Below the pieces are notes generated by a model. That model searched no databases. It was not told the DNA's origin and was given only the letters and a program-made list of their open reading frames with translations. From Hymenolepis diminuta (Eukaryota; Platyhelminthes; Cestoda; Cyclophyllidea; Hymenolepididae), in the NCBI GenBank assembly GCA_900708905.1, contig CAADRB010000026.1:1974895-2038894 (forward strand): a stretch of DNA of 64,000 nucleotides, in the 5' to 3' direction. This document shows positions 51,378 through 64,000 of the stretch, in pieces (position 1 is the first letter of the stretch; every line of letters begins with the position of its first letter). The position numbers were made by a program, and so were the translations under genes.

Positions 51378-54300
51378 AAGTAGTTTTTAGTATCTACACT
51401 TTTGGATGAAAATAAACTTTTACTTGATCATTATAAGTTTTATTTTTTCCGATTTATTTTTAAAAATGAAGATACATTTTTATCGCACTACACCTGCTAG
51501 TAATGATTAACTTTTAAGACAATTTTACTGGAAATGTTAATAAAAGTGAAATTTTTATAAAATAATTTGGAGATTAAAGAAGGCATAAAAATTATTGAAC
51601 CAAATAAGATCAGCTTACAGCGCCTCTGTGAGGAAGTTGATTATTAAAATTTCCGGTGATTTTGGTGTTCTCTTCCTTAACATTTTAAATATCTTTGACT
51701 GATTATTAATGTTAATATCAGGGTAAAAACTGATAATAACTTTTCCTGCAGTTAAATACTCTTTGAAGGTTGCTTGAAATCAATCCAGGAGGACTGGTTG
51801 CTGAGCCAATAGGGGTTACTATTAGGACTTTGTATTGTTGCGCACAGTAATAAAACATTTACGAATCTTAACTGGAAGAAACACCTAAAATCAGTTAACC
51901 AAAAATTCGGCAAATGAATAAAAGTAGGGGATCAGAAAGGATGCCACGAACAACGTCAAGGTACCAAAGTATCATGGTATTTGATTTTGGATTTTGAGCT
52001 GCACAAATTTACTCAAAAAGCCATCCACATTCCATAATTAATATTTCGTAATTCGTCTCCTGAATTGTAACAAATGCTCTACTACAATTTTCGGTGATTA
52101 ATAACTGTTTTTTAATTATGACAGTCGGTCTTACCACCTCGTTTCATGTTTTTTCCGATGGTTAAAGAGGCAAAATGAGGCTGTTTGATATTTGGTAGCT
52201 AACATTCCTAACACGTAGGAGATAAGACATTTTCGGTCAACTCTAATGCACTATCAGCATTCGGAAAGTAGTAATTTTCACCTATAAATGATAGCGGGTA
52301 GAACTTATGCTCTTTATGGGTCCACATTTTATTTCACCTTGTCTTTTCAAAGTGAGCGTATAACAAGACTCTGATGTAATACTCCTAAGAGCTTGAATTC
52401 AAGAGAATAAGAAGAGGAATAAAAAGATCCCTTTGAAGACTTTGAAAAGAAAAAGAATAACTAAAAATTTTTTATTCATAAAACTGCTCCAAAATTCGTG
52501 ATTTTTAATCAAAGCAAAGTACCGAAAAATGAGAAGAGAGAGAGAACGAGAGCAAATTATGATGAAACTGAGGAGAGTGAACCAGATATTCAAAATGTCC
52601 CCAAATTTTTGAAATTTATAATCAAAGACTACTTGCCTTCAACTTTAAAATACAGTGGGCTCTCCTACTTTTAAGAGTTACTCTTTAAGGTATTTTCCTA
52701 GTAGAATGTAAACCATAAATACAAGAAACATCTGGAATTGAACATTATTAAGACCATTCAAAAGAAATGAAGTGGGAGTTTTGGTTTTGAGTTTTGAGAG
52801 TTTGAATAGAGTCAAGACACCCAAAAAGTCTTAACTAATTTAACTTCCGAATTTGATCAAAAGTTTATACTTTAAAATCTGATCGAATATTCAGTAAGTG
52901 AGTTCCTCTTCCCCGTGTTCTCGTCATTGATTTACGGTCATTGATTGTTTGGGTAGTGTACACTTCGTCTAACTACATTTAGTTTTAAATTCTATGTTAA
53001 AATTGTCAGTGTCAAAGCATTTTCATTCAATGCTTAATAGAAATGACAAAGCGGAGAGTTTAGCGGCTTTGGCCTTTACGATTCCATTTTCACCAAAGTA
53101 CATTATTTCAGTAATTGTATTGATCAATTCATTTTTTTTTACCTCACACTACTTGCATTCGGTTAACTAAAACGGTTCTTTTATTTCGTTCTAGTTTAGC
53201 AAAGTGATTTTCATGGATGGTTTAAAAATGACCTTAGAAGCATTCACAAACCTACAGCCAAGCTCTGGTTTGGGTCATTGAATTGGTTCAAAATCCTGAT
53301 AACGACAGTCGTCTCAGTAAGAACAGATGTTAATCTCAGGGATAGTTAAAAAATCGAGGTTGGGACGCAAAAATAAGCTGAAATTTGAAATATATTTAAG
53401 GTAGGTGGTTTGTGCTGCTTTTAGATGAAAGAGTATAAGCGACGGTTATCGTTAAAAGTTATTAATACAAATGAGAGGCAACAGAGCAATTTGAACCATT
53501 CCAGACGGCTAAAGAAAACGGGTTTTAATGAGAAAACTTATAAATAATCGATTGATAACGTAAAAGAATTATGAATTATCAAACGTTACACTACAAATAA
53601 CATAAAATAAAAATTTCTCATATTATTATACACTTTAAAACCATTATACAATAAGTTCAATTTATAGTTTATTTGAATTTATACTGGTTTTCCACGCGTT
53701 GTTGCACTCATCGTATTAAATATCCTTCTTGCAGACCGTAATGGTAGATAAAAGACATACTTTTCTCACTCCGTCTGGCACTAAAGGATCAACAAGGAGG
53801 TGAAAAATTTTTAAGAATACTATTCAAAGTTTTTTGGAGGTCTTTAGCTGTTTTGTATCTATATGAAAGTATAACTATATTTAAGGCACATTTCTTTGTT
53901 AATGTTCTAGACCCACTACTCAAACAAAATTTTCCACTGTCCATGGAAATGTTGAATCCTTTAGTTCTTTCATTTTTTGCAAGCGTATAGCAGAATTTGT
54001 CCGTTTGTTTGATAGATTACTTACAACATTTCGTGATTTTGTTTAAAATCTGCTCTCTGTGCAAATAATAAGGGCATTTGTATTTTAAGTTTTGAAATGT
54101 GCATTTGCTGTTTGGTTGTACTCAGAATCACGTGTACTCCGGTGGTGCGATGGTCAACGTCTGCCAATTTGGAGGTCATTAGATCAAAGCATCTTATAGT
54201 GGGGGTGACCAACCATCTGCTTTATTTCAGTCAATCAGGAGAAATGGCAGAATGTGAGTTTCTCGTAAGAGTAGCTGCGAGGCACTTTTTTCCTCAAGGT

Positions 54301-55083
54301 CACGTACTGCAAATATTTATAATAATGGGTTTGGGCAATTTCCTCTAAACTATTTTTCAATTTTAAGTACAACAATAGTTCTTTTATTTTGAAGTTATGA
54401 ACTTCAAATTTTTGGATAACAGAGCCTAACGATTATTTAATTTATCATATTATGTTGCTATTCAATGATCTATCACTATTCTTGCTCTCTGAGGAATAGT
54501 CTCCCAACTTCCATATCTTTTTACGTCTTTTTCATTTGTAGGCAACTGAAATTCACTGAGGAGAGTCTCCGTTTGATCACCTTTTTCGTTTCATTAATTA
54601 GACCAACCACTTTTATATCACCAAGCTCAAAACGTAAAAATAATAAGAACTTTTAAGATTAACATAGTAGTGTCAATATTAAGTGAAAGTTTCCAAAATG
54701 TCCCCTTTTATGACAGTGAGTAGTCATCCATACAGTTCATTGTGATTAAGGATCCGTAGTTGCTTCCAAAACACAGATAATAACATTTTTGAATTAAAAT
54801 AACTAATTCAGACAAGAGAAAGAACTGAAGCTTCTACAGAAAATTCAGATAGAGGGCCACTGAAATAATTTAATAGTGTTAGATTTGACGGGAGCAAAGC
54901 AATCCCATTTGAACATTTTGATGTTTTATTACGATAATACTGACAGGCTTAATACAGACTCTAAGAATTTTCAAAGGGTCGACTCCTCTTAGACTGTATA
55001 ATGATAGGTTTTTAGTGATTCAAATCAAGTACAATTGTGTTTTTTGAATTGCTACTTCAATGACCCCCTTCCGCTTTTAACAG
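51378..55083. other. Intergenic spacer between family copies 2 and 3
   Basis: AT-rich, holding the AATAAA of copy 2 at 51411-51416 and a SINE candidate near 54139-54260. A purine-rich stretch at 52380-52580 has no clear coding meaning. The 3' end of this spacer (about 54980-55083) resembles the upstream region of copy 2. Confidence 0.5.
54139..54260 (+). repeat. tRNA-derived SINE candidate
   Basis: CCGGTGGTGCGATGGTCAACG followed by CTGCCAATTTGGAGGTCATTAGATCAAAGC has tRNA-like A- and B-box spacing and resembles the 14862 copy. A random-looking open frame at 54097-54348 overlaps it and is not accepted as a gene. Confidence 0.45.
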
Positions 55084-55685
55084 GGAAGATGAAGATAAAA
55101 TTTGAATGTAAAAGAAAAACGATAGTAAGAATGAAACGCAGATAAATACATTTCAACTTTAAATACCTTCATACAGATTTGTAAAAGTTACCTTTGGATG
55201 TTTGAATAAGTTAGGTTCAGCGAGAATGTCCCGAAATGTAGTGGTCAACCTGCAGATGATTCTACTGAGGAACAAAAAATGACACATCAGAGGGAATTTG
55301 ACGTTCAGTAAGCATTTGTTGATATGCTACATCTTAATTAGTATACAGAAAGATGAAAGACTGGATGCATAATACGTATCGAACAAGATCTGAGAAATTT
55401 TGTTGATGGCATGTCCAATCCACAGTTCCAATTCCACCAAGGAAGGAGTAAGTATTATATTTCTTTTAAACGAATTTTGCATAAATTTGGAAATTTGATA
55501 CTAAATGCACCTCTTTTTTGAAATTAAGAGTTGAAAGTTATTCGAGCATTTAATTTATAATATATTATTCTTTTTCTCCTTTTAGTTTTCAAAGAAGAAC
55601 TGGTCTTAGGGTGAGATATAAGTTTGCTCTCCCGCGCTGAGTTACCTCAAATTTTATTGACTCTGAGGAAGAGGATATGTTTTAA
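55084..55685 (+). pseudogene. Tandem small-gene family, copy 3 (decayed)
   Basis: All four exon blocks of copy 2 are recognisable. Exon 1 (55084-55124) keeps the TTTTAACAG acceptor and an ATG but is one base short. Exon 2 keeps RNVVV then loses a base in the LKPEED block. Exon 3 lacks the RLGDF front and has a stop after EKF, although QSTVPIPPR survives. Exon 4 (55586-55685) keeps FQRRTGLRVRYKF and then has an in-frame TGA at 55638-55640. Bases beyond that stop still align to the copy 2 C-terminus, ending EEEDMF. Confidence 0.82.
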
Positions 55686-58600
55686 AAATTATTTCCAGCA
55701 GTTTTAATAAGTTTCTTTAAACAAAAGCGGCTTTATTAATTGGTTTATAATTTTCCTTATTGGAATTTGCTTGGGTTTAAGGTGCTTCCTAACAAAGACT
55801 TGAATCAAAAATATAGTAATGGAAGAGATTGTGGCGTTGAAGTATTAAATTCTTGTTTGAGATGCCCATAACAATTGAAGCTACTATACTAGAAGACCTT
55901 CAGGCGTGAGATTTTATTTTTGAAAGTGACTTATGTGAAAATTTTTAAAAAATCTACATTCTAAGGTCCCTTTGTCATGATATATTTTTTTAAAACAAAA
56001 CGGCATTTAAATTATTTAATAGAATAAAATTATATGGCCAATTTTACTCCATCTTTGAGGCCAATGACGAAATTTGTTTGATGACCGCTCGGTTTTATAA
56101 AATTTATGACAGACAAGATATTGTGAAAGCTATACCATCTCATACAGATTGGCATTAGATATAACACTACTTGAGGCTCTTCCTCTCCATTGATTTAAAA
56201 AGGTTCTTGAAGACCCAAAAGGCCTCAGAAAAAGAGTCCAGTTCTGTTTAGTTCGATTCCTTTATATCTGTATGTGCAAAAGTACATAGAAAGCCTAATG
56301 TGGAGAAGGAAAGGCCTCCCCCTAATTCCTTTTTCTCCCCATTGTGTAATAGATATGTTTGAAGTTTCGCACTTTTATATTCACATTGTATTTGTGATAT
56401 CAACAATGACCTACCATTTTTTGATAGAACAGACTTATTAAATTAATCTGAGATAGCTTAGTTAAAAAATTTCTTTATTTTACTGATTTATTTGAGCTAA
56501 CCCATCTTTTTTAACATAAAACAACTACTTCATTTCCTTCTTCCCAACATATTTCCTTCCCCAGGTTAAATATGATAACACCTAACCACAATTAAAAAAG
56601 TGGTTCCCATCAATCATAGTAGATTAAATTGGGGACAGTACCATGAAACATCCTCAAATAATCAACTCGTATTTTGTCAACTTCTTTGTTAACCTGAGCT
56701 AACTTGTGAGGCTAGCCAATCCGCTAAGAGGATGAGCAATTATGCGAACCAAGTTCGTTAGCTACTGCGTCAGTGGCGCACAAGATTTACCAAATAAAAC
56801 CTTCTACCGCGGATGCACTTAAGCTAAGTCAATTTTTATTTCCAAAGGTGATCAATCCGTATATTTTAAAGCACCGTTGTATAGACCTCATGTTGAATAA
56901 CAGGTACTCAAATTTCTCAATGAAATTATTTATCCTCAAATTTTATTACCATATCTGTGCTCAAATATTTTTTTGCATTTATCGGTCATAAACTAAGTAC
57001 ATTTAAGGTTTCTACGACCTGGAATTATAACGATAAAAATATAATGATATAAATCAAATTTAGTCGTAAACTTAACAAACTGTGTCGCCATAATGAGGTA
57101 AGGACAATTTTTTATCGTTTACTCTTAAGGTTAAAATGGTATTCTGGAGACATCAGTTTGCATATTTTCTACTTAAAATTTATTAACTTCATACTGAAAG
57201 TAGACTGAAACACACAAAATCCACAAGAGATGAATGTGGATCATACTTATTATTTAACGATGGCAACTTTACCGGAGATGTGCCTTTTGTTAAGCAATGA
57301 AACAAGACGACAAGCTTTAATGTTATATTTTTAAGGAACCCCACTCCTGTTTACGTTTATTGCAATAGGTCTACTAGTATTTGTACATAAAAGAAATATT
57401 GAATATTTTCGATGTTCCCACTTCCATCGTTTTAGTATTCAGCCCGGGGGGTTGAAAAATGGTCAGTTATAGTTTATATTAAAGTATAATTTAAACAGAG
57501 TGAAGTAGAATTTCCACAATTTTTATCTAACAAATATAAAGTGACGAATAATAAGGCGATTTCTCTTTTGAAATTATTTTTGATGCCCCATTATCCAATG
57601 CCCATTCGTGTTACTTGAGAATTTAATTCCGGTCGGAGATTAACTTGCACGGCAATCAAGACACAGTTGCATTGGTTTTCGATTTATATAAACAAAGGTT
57701 GATCACTGGCATGTTAAAAAGTTGTTGATAGTCTCAATTGTTTGCTCTTGGAAGCTGGCATATAATGATATTGTCATGACCAACTACAAAAGTAAGTCAA
57801 CTAGATATTGCGATCATGATCCCACCCATAAACATAGAAATCAAAGCATGAAATTATATTAATTGGGAGCCATGAGAAGTTAGACAGCTCAAATCATCCA
57901 GAATCAAAGCAAGATAATACGAATGATGCCCTGACTTTAGCACTTACTTTATCAGTCCTTCCCATGTCTACCTTATGGAAATCGTTTAATTTTCTTCATT
58001 TATTCATGTTTTTTCTCAATTAAAACTTTTAAAGGCTTTTTTGCACAGCCACGGACACAAATAATAAAATAAAATGTTTAAATTTACTCCCACTTTTGAC
58101 CACCACATTTCACAAAATTAGTTATAAATTGACAATTGAAGGAAGCGCGTAACTCAAGCAACATAATTTTAAGGACTGACTGACGGCGAAGCTCCAAGCG
58201 TCATATTTGCAGGCCTTAATTAACTTGAAATTGGCTGATTTAATAAAAACTACTTCTTTATTTTAGCAGACCTAAATAAATGGGGATCATAAATTATTGC
58301 AGATGAGAAATCGTTATTTTTTGTCTCCCTGTCTAAAACTGGTCTGATCTGATAAATCTCTCGCCAACATTTCGGCGAGATTAAGAAATATAAATATGAT
58401 TTTTCACATTTATTTCATGAAGAAAATGCGGGTAACGTGTTCGCTTGCTCAGTAACACAATCATTCTTTGCTACCCTTTTGAATGTGGCCTTAGATTTTT
58501 ATGGCCTTTTCAAATTTATTGATTTGACCTCTATGTTACAGAAGAAGTAACATAAATTTGGCGGAATAATATTTCATTTGAGTTAGAAGTTACTGCGACT

Positions 58601-60421
58601 GCGAAGAATATGAAAATAAATAATTTTGTGATAAAACACAATCCTCAATGTAGGTTAAATGTCCTCTTTCTACTGATGTAATGAATCGCTAAAGGGATGC
58701 TTAATTGTTAAATTGTACTGAAATTTAGAAATGTAATATCTGTAAACTCCGATTCATAAGCTTTCTTGTCCCTATTTGCATTTCGCATCTACTTGCTCAT
58801 GTCTCTGATCCAATAGCTAGTAACCAAATACCACAAAATCGAAAGCCCCTCTTAGAGTGCTCTATTTAGCCTTTATCAGAATACTATTTTACCTATCCAG
58901 TTCAAACGTTTATCAGCTCTTCATCTTATAACTCACTACCTCGCCTCACTTCCTTCTCTGCTATCGTCTAATACGTCGTTTTCCATCCCAATCCACATTC
59001 TTCCGACTTTAGAAATATTGCTGTCTCCTGTTATCCGGTACGATCATGATATTTTAATGGAGATATCTCAGTCAGAGTATAAAATCTGTCTTATCAGGAT
59101 TAGCACTGGTTATACATAATTACCTTTAAATATGAAATATGAAGGCGTTTAAGTTAAATAATACAGGTAAAGGAGTGGAATGAAAGGAAATAGTTGGCCA
59201 GTGAAAAAGATCAAATTTGACTTTCCTTGTCATCCGGTTTCTGAAAAATAATTTTAATGAGTTTGTTTTCCCTTTCTGCCTTAATTATCTTTCTTACTTC
59301 ACAAATTTACATTTTAGACGGTTTAAGATTGAAGGCGTAGCAGTGTTTTTGATCCTCGCAATCCCGGAAAGACGGTGTCCATAAAGGAGTAATTTAATTA
59401 AATTACCTTTTGTACCGAATCAAACAGATGTCTCCGCTGAAAATCGTTGAATCATTGACTACTTATATTTATTAGTACAATATTATAAAACTTTTAAATT
59501 TTCTTACGTAGAACACTGCTTTATCATCCCGGTGGCTGTTTAAGACAACTACATTTCTATCTGTAAAAATTTGTGTCATTCATTTAGCTATTGATTTCTG
59601 ATATGTTTGAGATGTTATGTAGGGGATGGGCTTTAACTAGCCGACTTCGTTTTAAAATACATTGCATCAATTATTTCCAGAGCTCGAATTGGCTTATCTT
59701 CATAGTAAATTATCTATGCTTTCTAACCAGATGAAAATAAAAATTGCGAATTTGTTTATTCATTATTTGTGGGGAAAAATAAAATACGTGACAATAGATA
59801 AGGCAGCAGGGATTATCAGCTCTTTTATGAAATGCAATTAACAGTATGTAAACACACTAAATTTTTACACTAAAAATTCTTCTAAATGATTCGTCCTATT
59901 TGTTATTATTGTTTCTATAATTAATTAAATTTTGCAAGAAGATTACAACCAGAAACTGTAAATGTAGATCACAGATAATTTGCCAGCTTTAAGAAACTTA
60001 ATTCATAAGTTAGAAAGAATATAGAGGCGGTGGCTGGATACTTGTATTAGAGGAGAGAAATAGTAAACGTGTCAGTCCGCAACCCAATTATTGAGAAGTG
60101 TTCTGCAAGACTTGGCGATGTTATCAGACTAATGGGTCTTATTTCCGTCATTATGATGCAGAAGTCCACTAAAACTTTATAGGATGGAGTTAACTCAGAT
60201 TTGAGGGGAGAGGAGACAGAAATGCAGTAATTCTTAAACATCTTATTAATTCAGCATAAATGAAGAATAAAATTTGTCTTCATCTTACTCATATTTGAAG
60301 GTCAAAGTACAGCCAACCGAGGGGGGCACGACTTTTCACTAGGAAGTCATTCCGATACCTCTGAACAAGATGAGTAAAACCCTTCATATTTCAGCTTGGA
60401 AATTACTCTCTAGGGACTCGT
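55686..60421. other. AT-rich intergenic region
   Basis: No gene, RNA or clear repeat could be supported. Small open frames (for example at 56773-56991 plus and 60047-60241 minus) have no recognisable motif. Confidence 0.5.
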
Positions 60422-60949
60422 TCAATCCGGCTTTATAACAACCTGATGACAAGACGAATACAAATGTGTGCTATAAAAGCAGCAGCCTTGAATCGGATGA
60501 AAGTACTTTCGTAATCTGCTCCTACATTGCCAACGGCGTTGCCCAGGGCTATTTATAGGGTTGCACTGACACACCACACAGTCAGTGGAGTAAAGGCAGC
60601 GAGAGAAAGAGATGAACGGACAGGCGGGAGTGAGAGGAACCAATCACTAAGCAGGTATTAATGCTGGCTGGCTCGATGGCCTGTGCACGTTCGTTCATGC
60701 AGACTTGACAAGTGATTTTGCGTCTGTACTGGCCCCGCGTTGCAGCAGCAATAGACTCGTATTATCAGCAGAAATATAGTTTGAAGAATCGTACTCCACC
60801 TTCATCGTGAACGGTGGTGAAACTGAGGCCGCTAAATATTTGAAAATATCACTTGCGTTTGCTACCTTGCCATTGTCCAGGTGATCGAATACTTTAAACT
60901 GCCAATCTTTCCCGCTCCAATTTTTCTGTTCATTTGAGGGTAATTCCAC
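60422..60949 (-). other. Unidentified coding-like block with EF-hand-like segment
   Basis: This block is less AT-rich than its flanks. Minus-strand frame 60695-60949 opens right after an AAATAG acceptor and encodes 84 residues. It includes DWQFKVFDHLDNGKVANASD, which resembles the entering helix and loop of an EF-hand (Asp1, Asn5, Gly6, Val8), but position 3 is Leu and position 12 is Ser, so it would bind calcium poorly if at all. Below it, a frame after a second AAATAG reads LGNAVGNVGADYESTFIRFK and a hydrophobic end, stopping at about 60428. Whether these are two exons of one gene, a pseudogene or chance is not decided. Confidence 0.3.
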
Positions 60950-62184
60950 CTATTTATAGTTAATGATCTTTAATACGGCTGCCTCAATTTCCTCTACCAT
61001 TCAATAAATGCCTTGTGCTTTTGCTTATACTTTTATTAACTTTTATTAATAGACAGTAGGGATTCTGCAGATTCACTGATTTAGGTAATGAAATTGAAAA
61101 TGGTTCGTTTTTTGTTAGGTGAACTATATTTGTTTAAAAGTTAAACATATTCAGCTTTTGAGCCAAATTCGCTTAAGTAACTAAATTACTAAAAGTGAAC
61201 AGCAGAAATTTGCACTAAAAATGATTCACTTGAGCAATCTTTTTTACTTCAATGAAATTAAAAAGCGGTATAGAATGACTTTATACTTGTGTTTTAATCA
61301 AATAGATACGAGGGACTATTAAAGTTAAACCACTTCTCAAAGAGCTACCTGCAGATCTGAACTAGATTTCTTCAAAGAATATTCCGCACTTGCCTTTCAG
61401 TTAATGTAGTAGCCTAAACAGACTCATTTTGGGTTAATTTTAAGGCAAACATGAAATCATTTGCAGTAAACTCTGTTTTACTTAGGACTTATGTCTTGCT
61501 CACGAAATTTTCTCAACATTATGTTACAAACCTAGATAATTCACCAAATTTAACCGTGAAACTGAATGAAATATTTGTTACGATATATTTTCAAATGGTT
61601 ATTTCCGTCAAGCCTTAAAAACCTAGAAGGCAATATTTTAATAGTAATACTTCAACTTAGCAACTTTATATCAAATTATGAGTCCTATATAGTGGGATTT
61701 CAAAAAACTCTATCAAAATTATGAATCACATAGTTTACATTATTTTCTGACGCCGTCTTTTTCTACAGTTCTTTTTCCATGAAGCTTTATTCAAATTCCT
61801 TAATGTCAAAGTTTATTTAAATCTTGCAATTTCATAGAGCATAGAATACCTTTTTTAAAGTGAGTTGGACTTTAGATCAACCCGTTACCCATAGCATAAT
61901 TCTGAAAAATACAATGTCAACAAATAAATAATAAATATATTTTAGCTAATCTTTGTTTCATTTCACTAATACCTGGTATTCTATTTTTGAATATTTTAGT
62001 CTGTAAACGTTCTCTGAAATATTTTAACCCACATTATTTGATCTTACTATATATATATCTCTTTCCCTCACGATTGCATCTTGCTTTAAATTTCATGATT
62101 ATAAACTTTAAATTTCGGTCAGTTAAATCACACGACTGTTTTTTGGAGTTCAGGTAAAAACAAGGTTAAACTATTAGAGAAGGC
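60950..62184. other. AT-rich region upstream of the His/Pro-rich exon
   Basis: No features beyond AT-rich sequence; it would contain the promoter or 5' UTR of the gene starting at 62185. Confidence 0.4.
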
Positions 62185-62518
62185 ATGCAACCAAGATATG
62201 CCTCAAATAGTTCAGAAACCGGTGATGAACGTGAAACTTGGAGTAGTTCCTCTGTAACAGTTCCTCCAATAACTGGATTTCATTCCCAAATTCATCCCCC
62301 TCATCACCATCACTTCTATAGACCTTCAGTCAGACCCATTTCACCACCACCTACTGTGCCTCTTTCAGTGCAGAATACTCCCCTAGAACCCCATTTACAT
62401 CGTCATCAACAATATGGAGCATCACATGAATGGCATAGGCTGAAGGATAACTCTACGCATTCTCACGTGCCTTTAACTGAAAGTCCGAAATTGCTACCAT
62501 GCAAAACATTAGGAATTG
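62185..62518 (+). CDS. First coding exon of an unidentified His/Pro-rich protein (partial)
   Basis: Starts at ATG (MQPRYASNSSETGDERE) and runs 111 codons plus one base to a consensus donor G|GTAAGTG at 62518. The product is rich in His, Pro and Ser (IHPPHHHHFYRP, ISPPPTVPLSV, EPHLHRHQQYG) and looks intrinsically disordered. Such N-termini are common in transcription factors and signalling scaffolds, but no domain is present to decide. It is less AT-rich than its surroundings. No second exon was found in the remaining 1.5 kb, so the gene continues beyond the window. The reading frame and donor support a real exon. Confidence 0.6.
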
Positions 62519-64000
62519 GTAAGTGAAATAAGATCTTACTGTGGAAAGTACTTTTCTTTATTGTATTAATTGTTATTGCGGGCTTTTAGTGATTGTAAAA
62601 ATAAATAAAGAACATTAAAGAGAAGTGCAGTTGTAACACACGATTGAGGTATGATTCCGTTGAGCTCATTGCTGATCAATTAGAACAGTATTTGGGCAAT
62701 AAATGTCTTACAAATTGGTAGCGTCATTGTTTAAGCGGTTTTCAAAGTAATGTATAGGATTGATATAAATGTGAAACAGTGTTCTTTGCTCAATCATTAT
62801 TATTTACAAAGTTATTTATATTAAATATACTACAATTTGTCATTGTTTTGCTGTGAATAAAAATACAATGTCATTCGTGAAGTATTCACATACTCCTCCA
62901 TGTACAGACTTTGTGCATGTTGGGGCTGGTAATTTGTGGCTTTGAGATGGGGACAAAGACATCTAATATAAAACTGCCTGAGCTTTCTGTTACTTTTATG
63001 AATAATGAACACTAAAGCGGCATTAATTTACAACGTGTGGGGTATAGAATTAAACACATTTGTGAGACGATTCCATTGCCGTGAATTCAAAATTAGCTCA
63101 CAGTTTAAATAATTTAAATTAGTTAATAATATTTTTTGACATTTTTAATAAATTTAACAAACAAAATAAAATAAATTCGCTAAAATCGATAATTTCTACC
63201 TGGTTAGAGAGATGACATGCTCAACTTTTAAATTCAATCAATGGATCAATGTAATCAGGGATTTAATGCAGGTTTAGCACATTTAGTGATTCTTGAATGT
63301 CTGGCCCCATCCTCTACTGCTTCCACGCTTCCCTTAAGAGAAAGTATGCTAACTTGAATCGACAGGAACGATTCTGGGTAAATTGGTGAAGTAGTTGGCA
63401 CTAAAATCGATAATTCTATAATTTTTGTTATTATCACTTTAAGCGCATTTCATGTTTTATGGAAAATGTTAATTTTATCCTCTGCTTTAGGCTAAAAAGA
63501 GGCAGGTAATAAAAATAAAACTAAATTATTTCGCATGATTAATTTTTACACCTAAGATGAGCTCGATGATCAAGTGAAATGATTAAGACATTTAAATGAA
63601 AAGTAGTTGCGTTTAATTTGAATAGAATGTAAAAAGAACCGTACTTTTGATTTCTCCAATTGGAACAATTTAAGCAACCAGACGGCCACTAAAAGCTTCT
63701 GTAAAAACTTCATGAATTCCCCAGTTAACATGCGAAATTTCTTCCACATGAAATTGCAAATGAAGAGTATTTATCCTTTTGAACAAATTTATGGTATTGT
63801 ATCGCAAAACTATTAACTACAGCTTCTTACGTTTTAATCGTGGAAGAGCACCTGAACATGCGAAGTTAGATAAGATGTAGTAAGAGATGGAGTTGTGGGG
63901 GTGTATTATGAAGTCAGATCAACAGAGTTTTACTTTATTTGAACTCTGGAAGGATTGAGGAATTCAACACTCAAATATCCGCAAGAGTTCATGTCTTCAA
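62519..64000. other. Probable first intron of the His/Pro-rich gene
   Basis: AT-rich sequence starting at the GTAAGTG donor. No acceptor leading to a convincing in-phase exon was seen before the window ends. Confidence 0.45.

Noticed and set aside
54097..54348. 83-codon plus-strand open frame
   Set aside because: It overlaps a tRNA-like repeat, has no splice signals or recognisable domain, and is best explained by the repeat.
1..64000. CRISPR arrays, rRNA, functional tRNA genes, intact transposase or reverse transcriptase
   Set aside because: None were seen; the tRNA-like segments lack proper stems, and no regular short-repeat array or intact mobile-element frame exists.

Overview
This is 64 kb of AT-rich, intron-rich animal nuclear DNA. 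The neuronal calcium sensor, the tetraspanin and a W07G4.4-like M17 aminopeptidase are metazoan gene types. Introns of 37, 44, 46 and 48 nt next to kilobase introns, low GC and degenerate repeats fit a parasitic flatworm (tapeworm or fluke). The taxon is an inference from gene content, not proven. Nothing looks bacterial or viral: no operons, rRNA, CRISPR array or intact transposon.

Layout. (1) 1-6527, plus strand: last three coding exons of a neuronal calcium sensor/recoverin-family EF-hand gene whose first exon(s) lie outside the window. (2) 8981-12795, minus strand: a complete six-exon M17 leucyl aminopeptidase (513 aa) with all metal-binding and catalytic residues, plus a candidate promoter upstream (CCAAT boxes, E-box, full CRE). 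(3) 12.9-39.1 kb: gene-poor. It holds an unidentified coding-like locus on the minus strand (19.97-21.63 kb), a decayed unprocessed copy of the aminopeptidase (26.98-27.82 kb), diverged direct-repeat pairs that may be old LTR-type elements, and tRNA-like SINE candidates. (4) 39168-40064, minus strand: a complete five-exon tetraspanin (224 aa) with very short introns and one apparent GC-AG intron. (5) 40.1-49.0 kb: repeats and a small GC-rich island with a perfect hairpin. (6) 49.0-55.7 kb, plus strand: a tandem family of small four- or five-exon genes of unknown function. The middle copy is intact (142 aa or more); the flanking copies are broken by frameshifts, a deletion and stops. (7) 60.4-64.0 kb: unidentified exon-like open frames on the minus strand and a His/Pro-rich first coding exon on the plus strand (62185-62518) that continues beyond the window.

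The confident genes do unrelated cell jobs (calcium sensing, peptide hydrolysis, membrane organisation) and do not form a pathway. The features most specific to this genome are the tandem small-gene family, whose 5' exons are short and symmetric in a way that recalls flatworm micro-exon genes, and the duplicated, decayed aminopeptidase, which records a local DNA-level duplication with a deletion through the active-site block.
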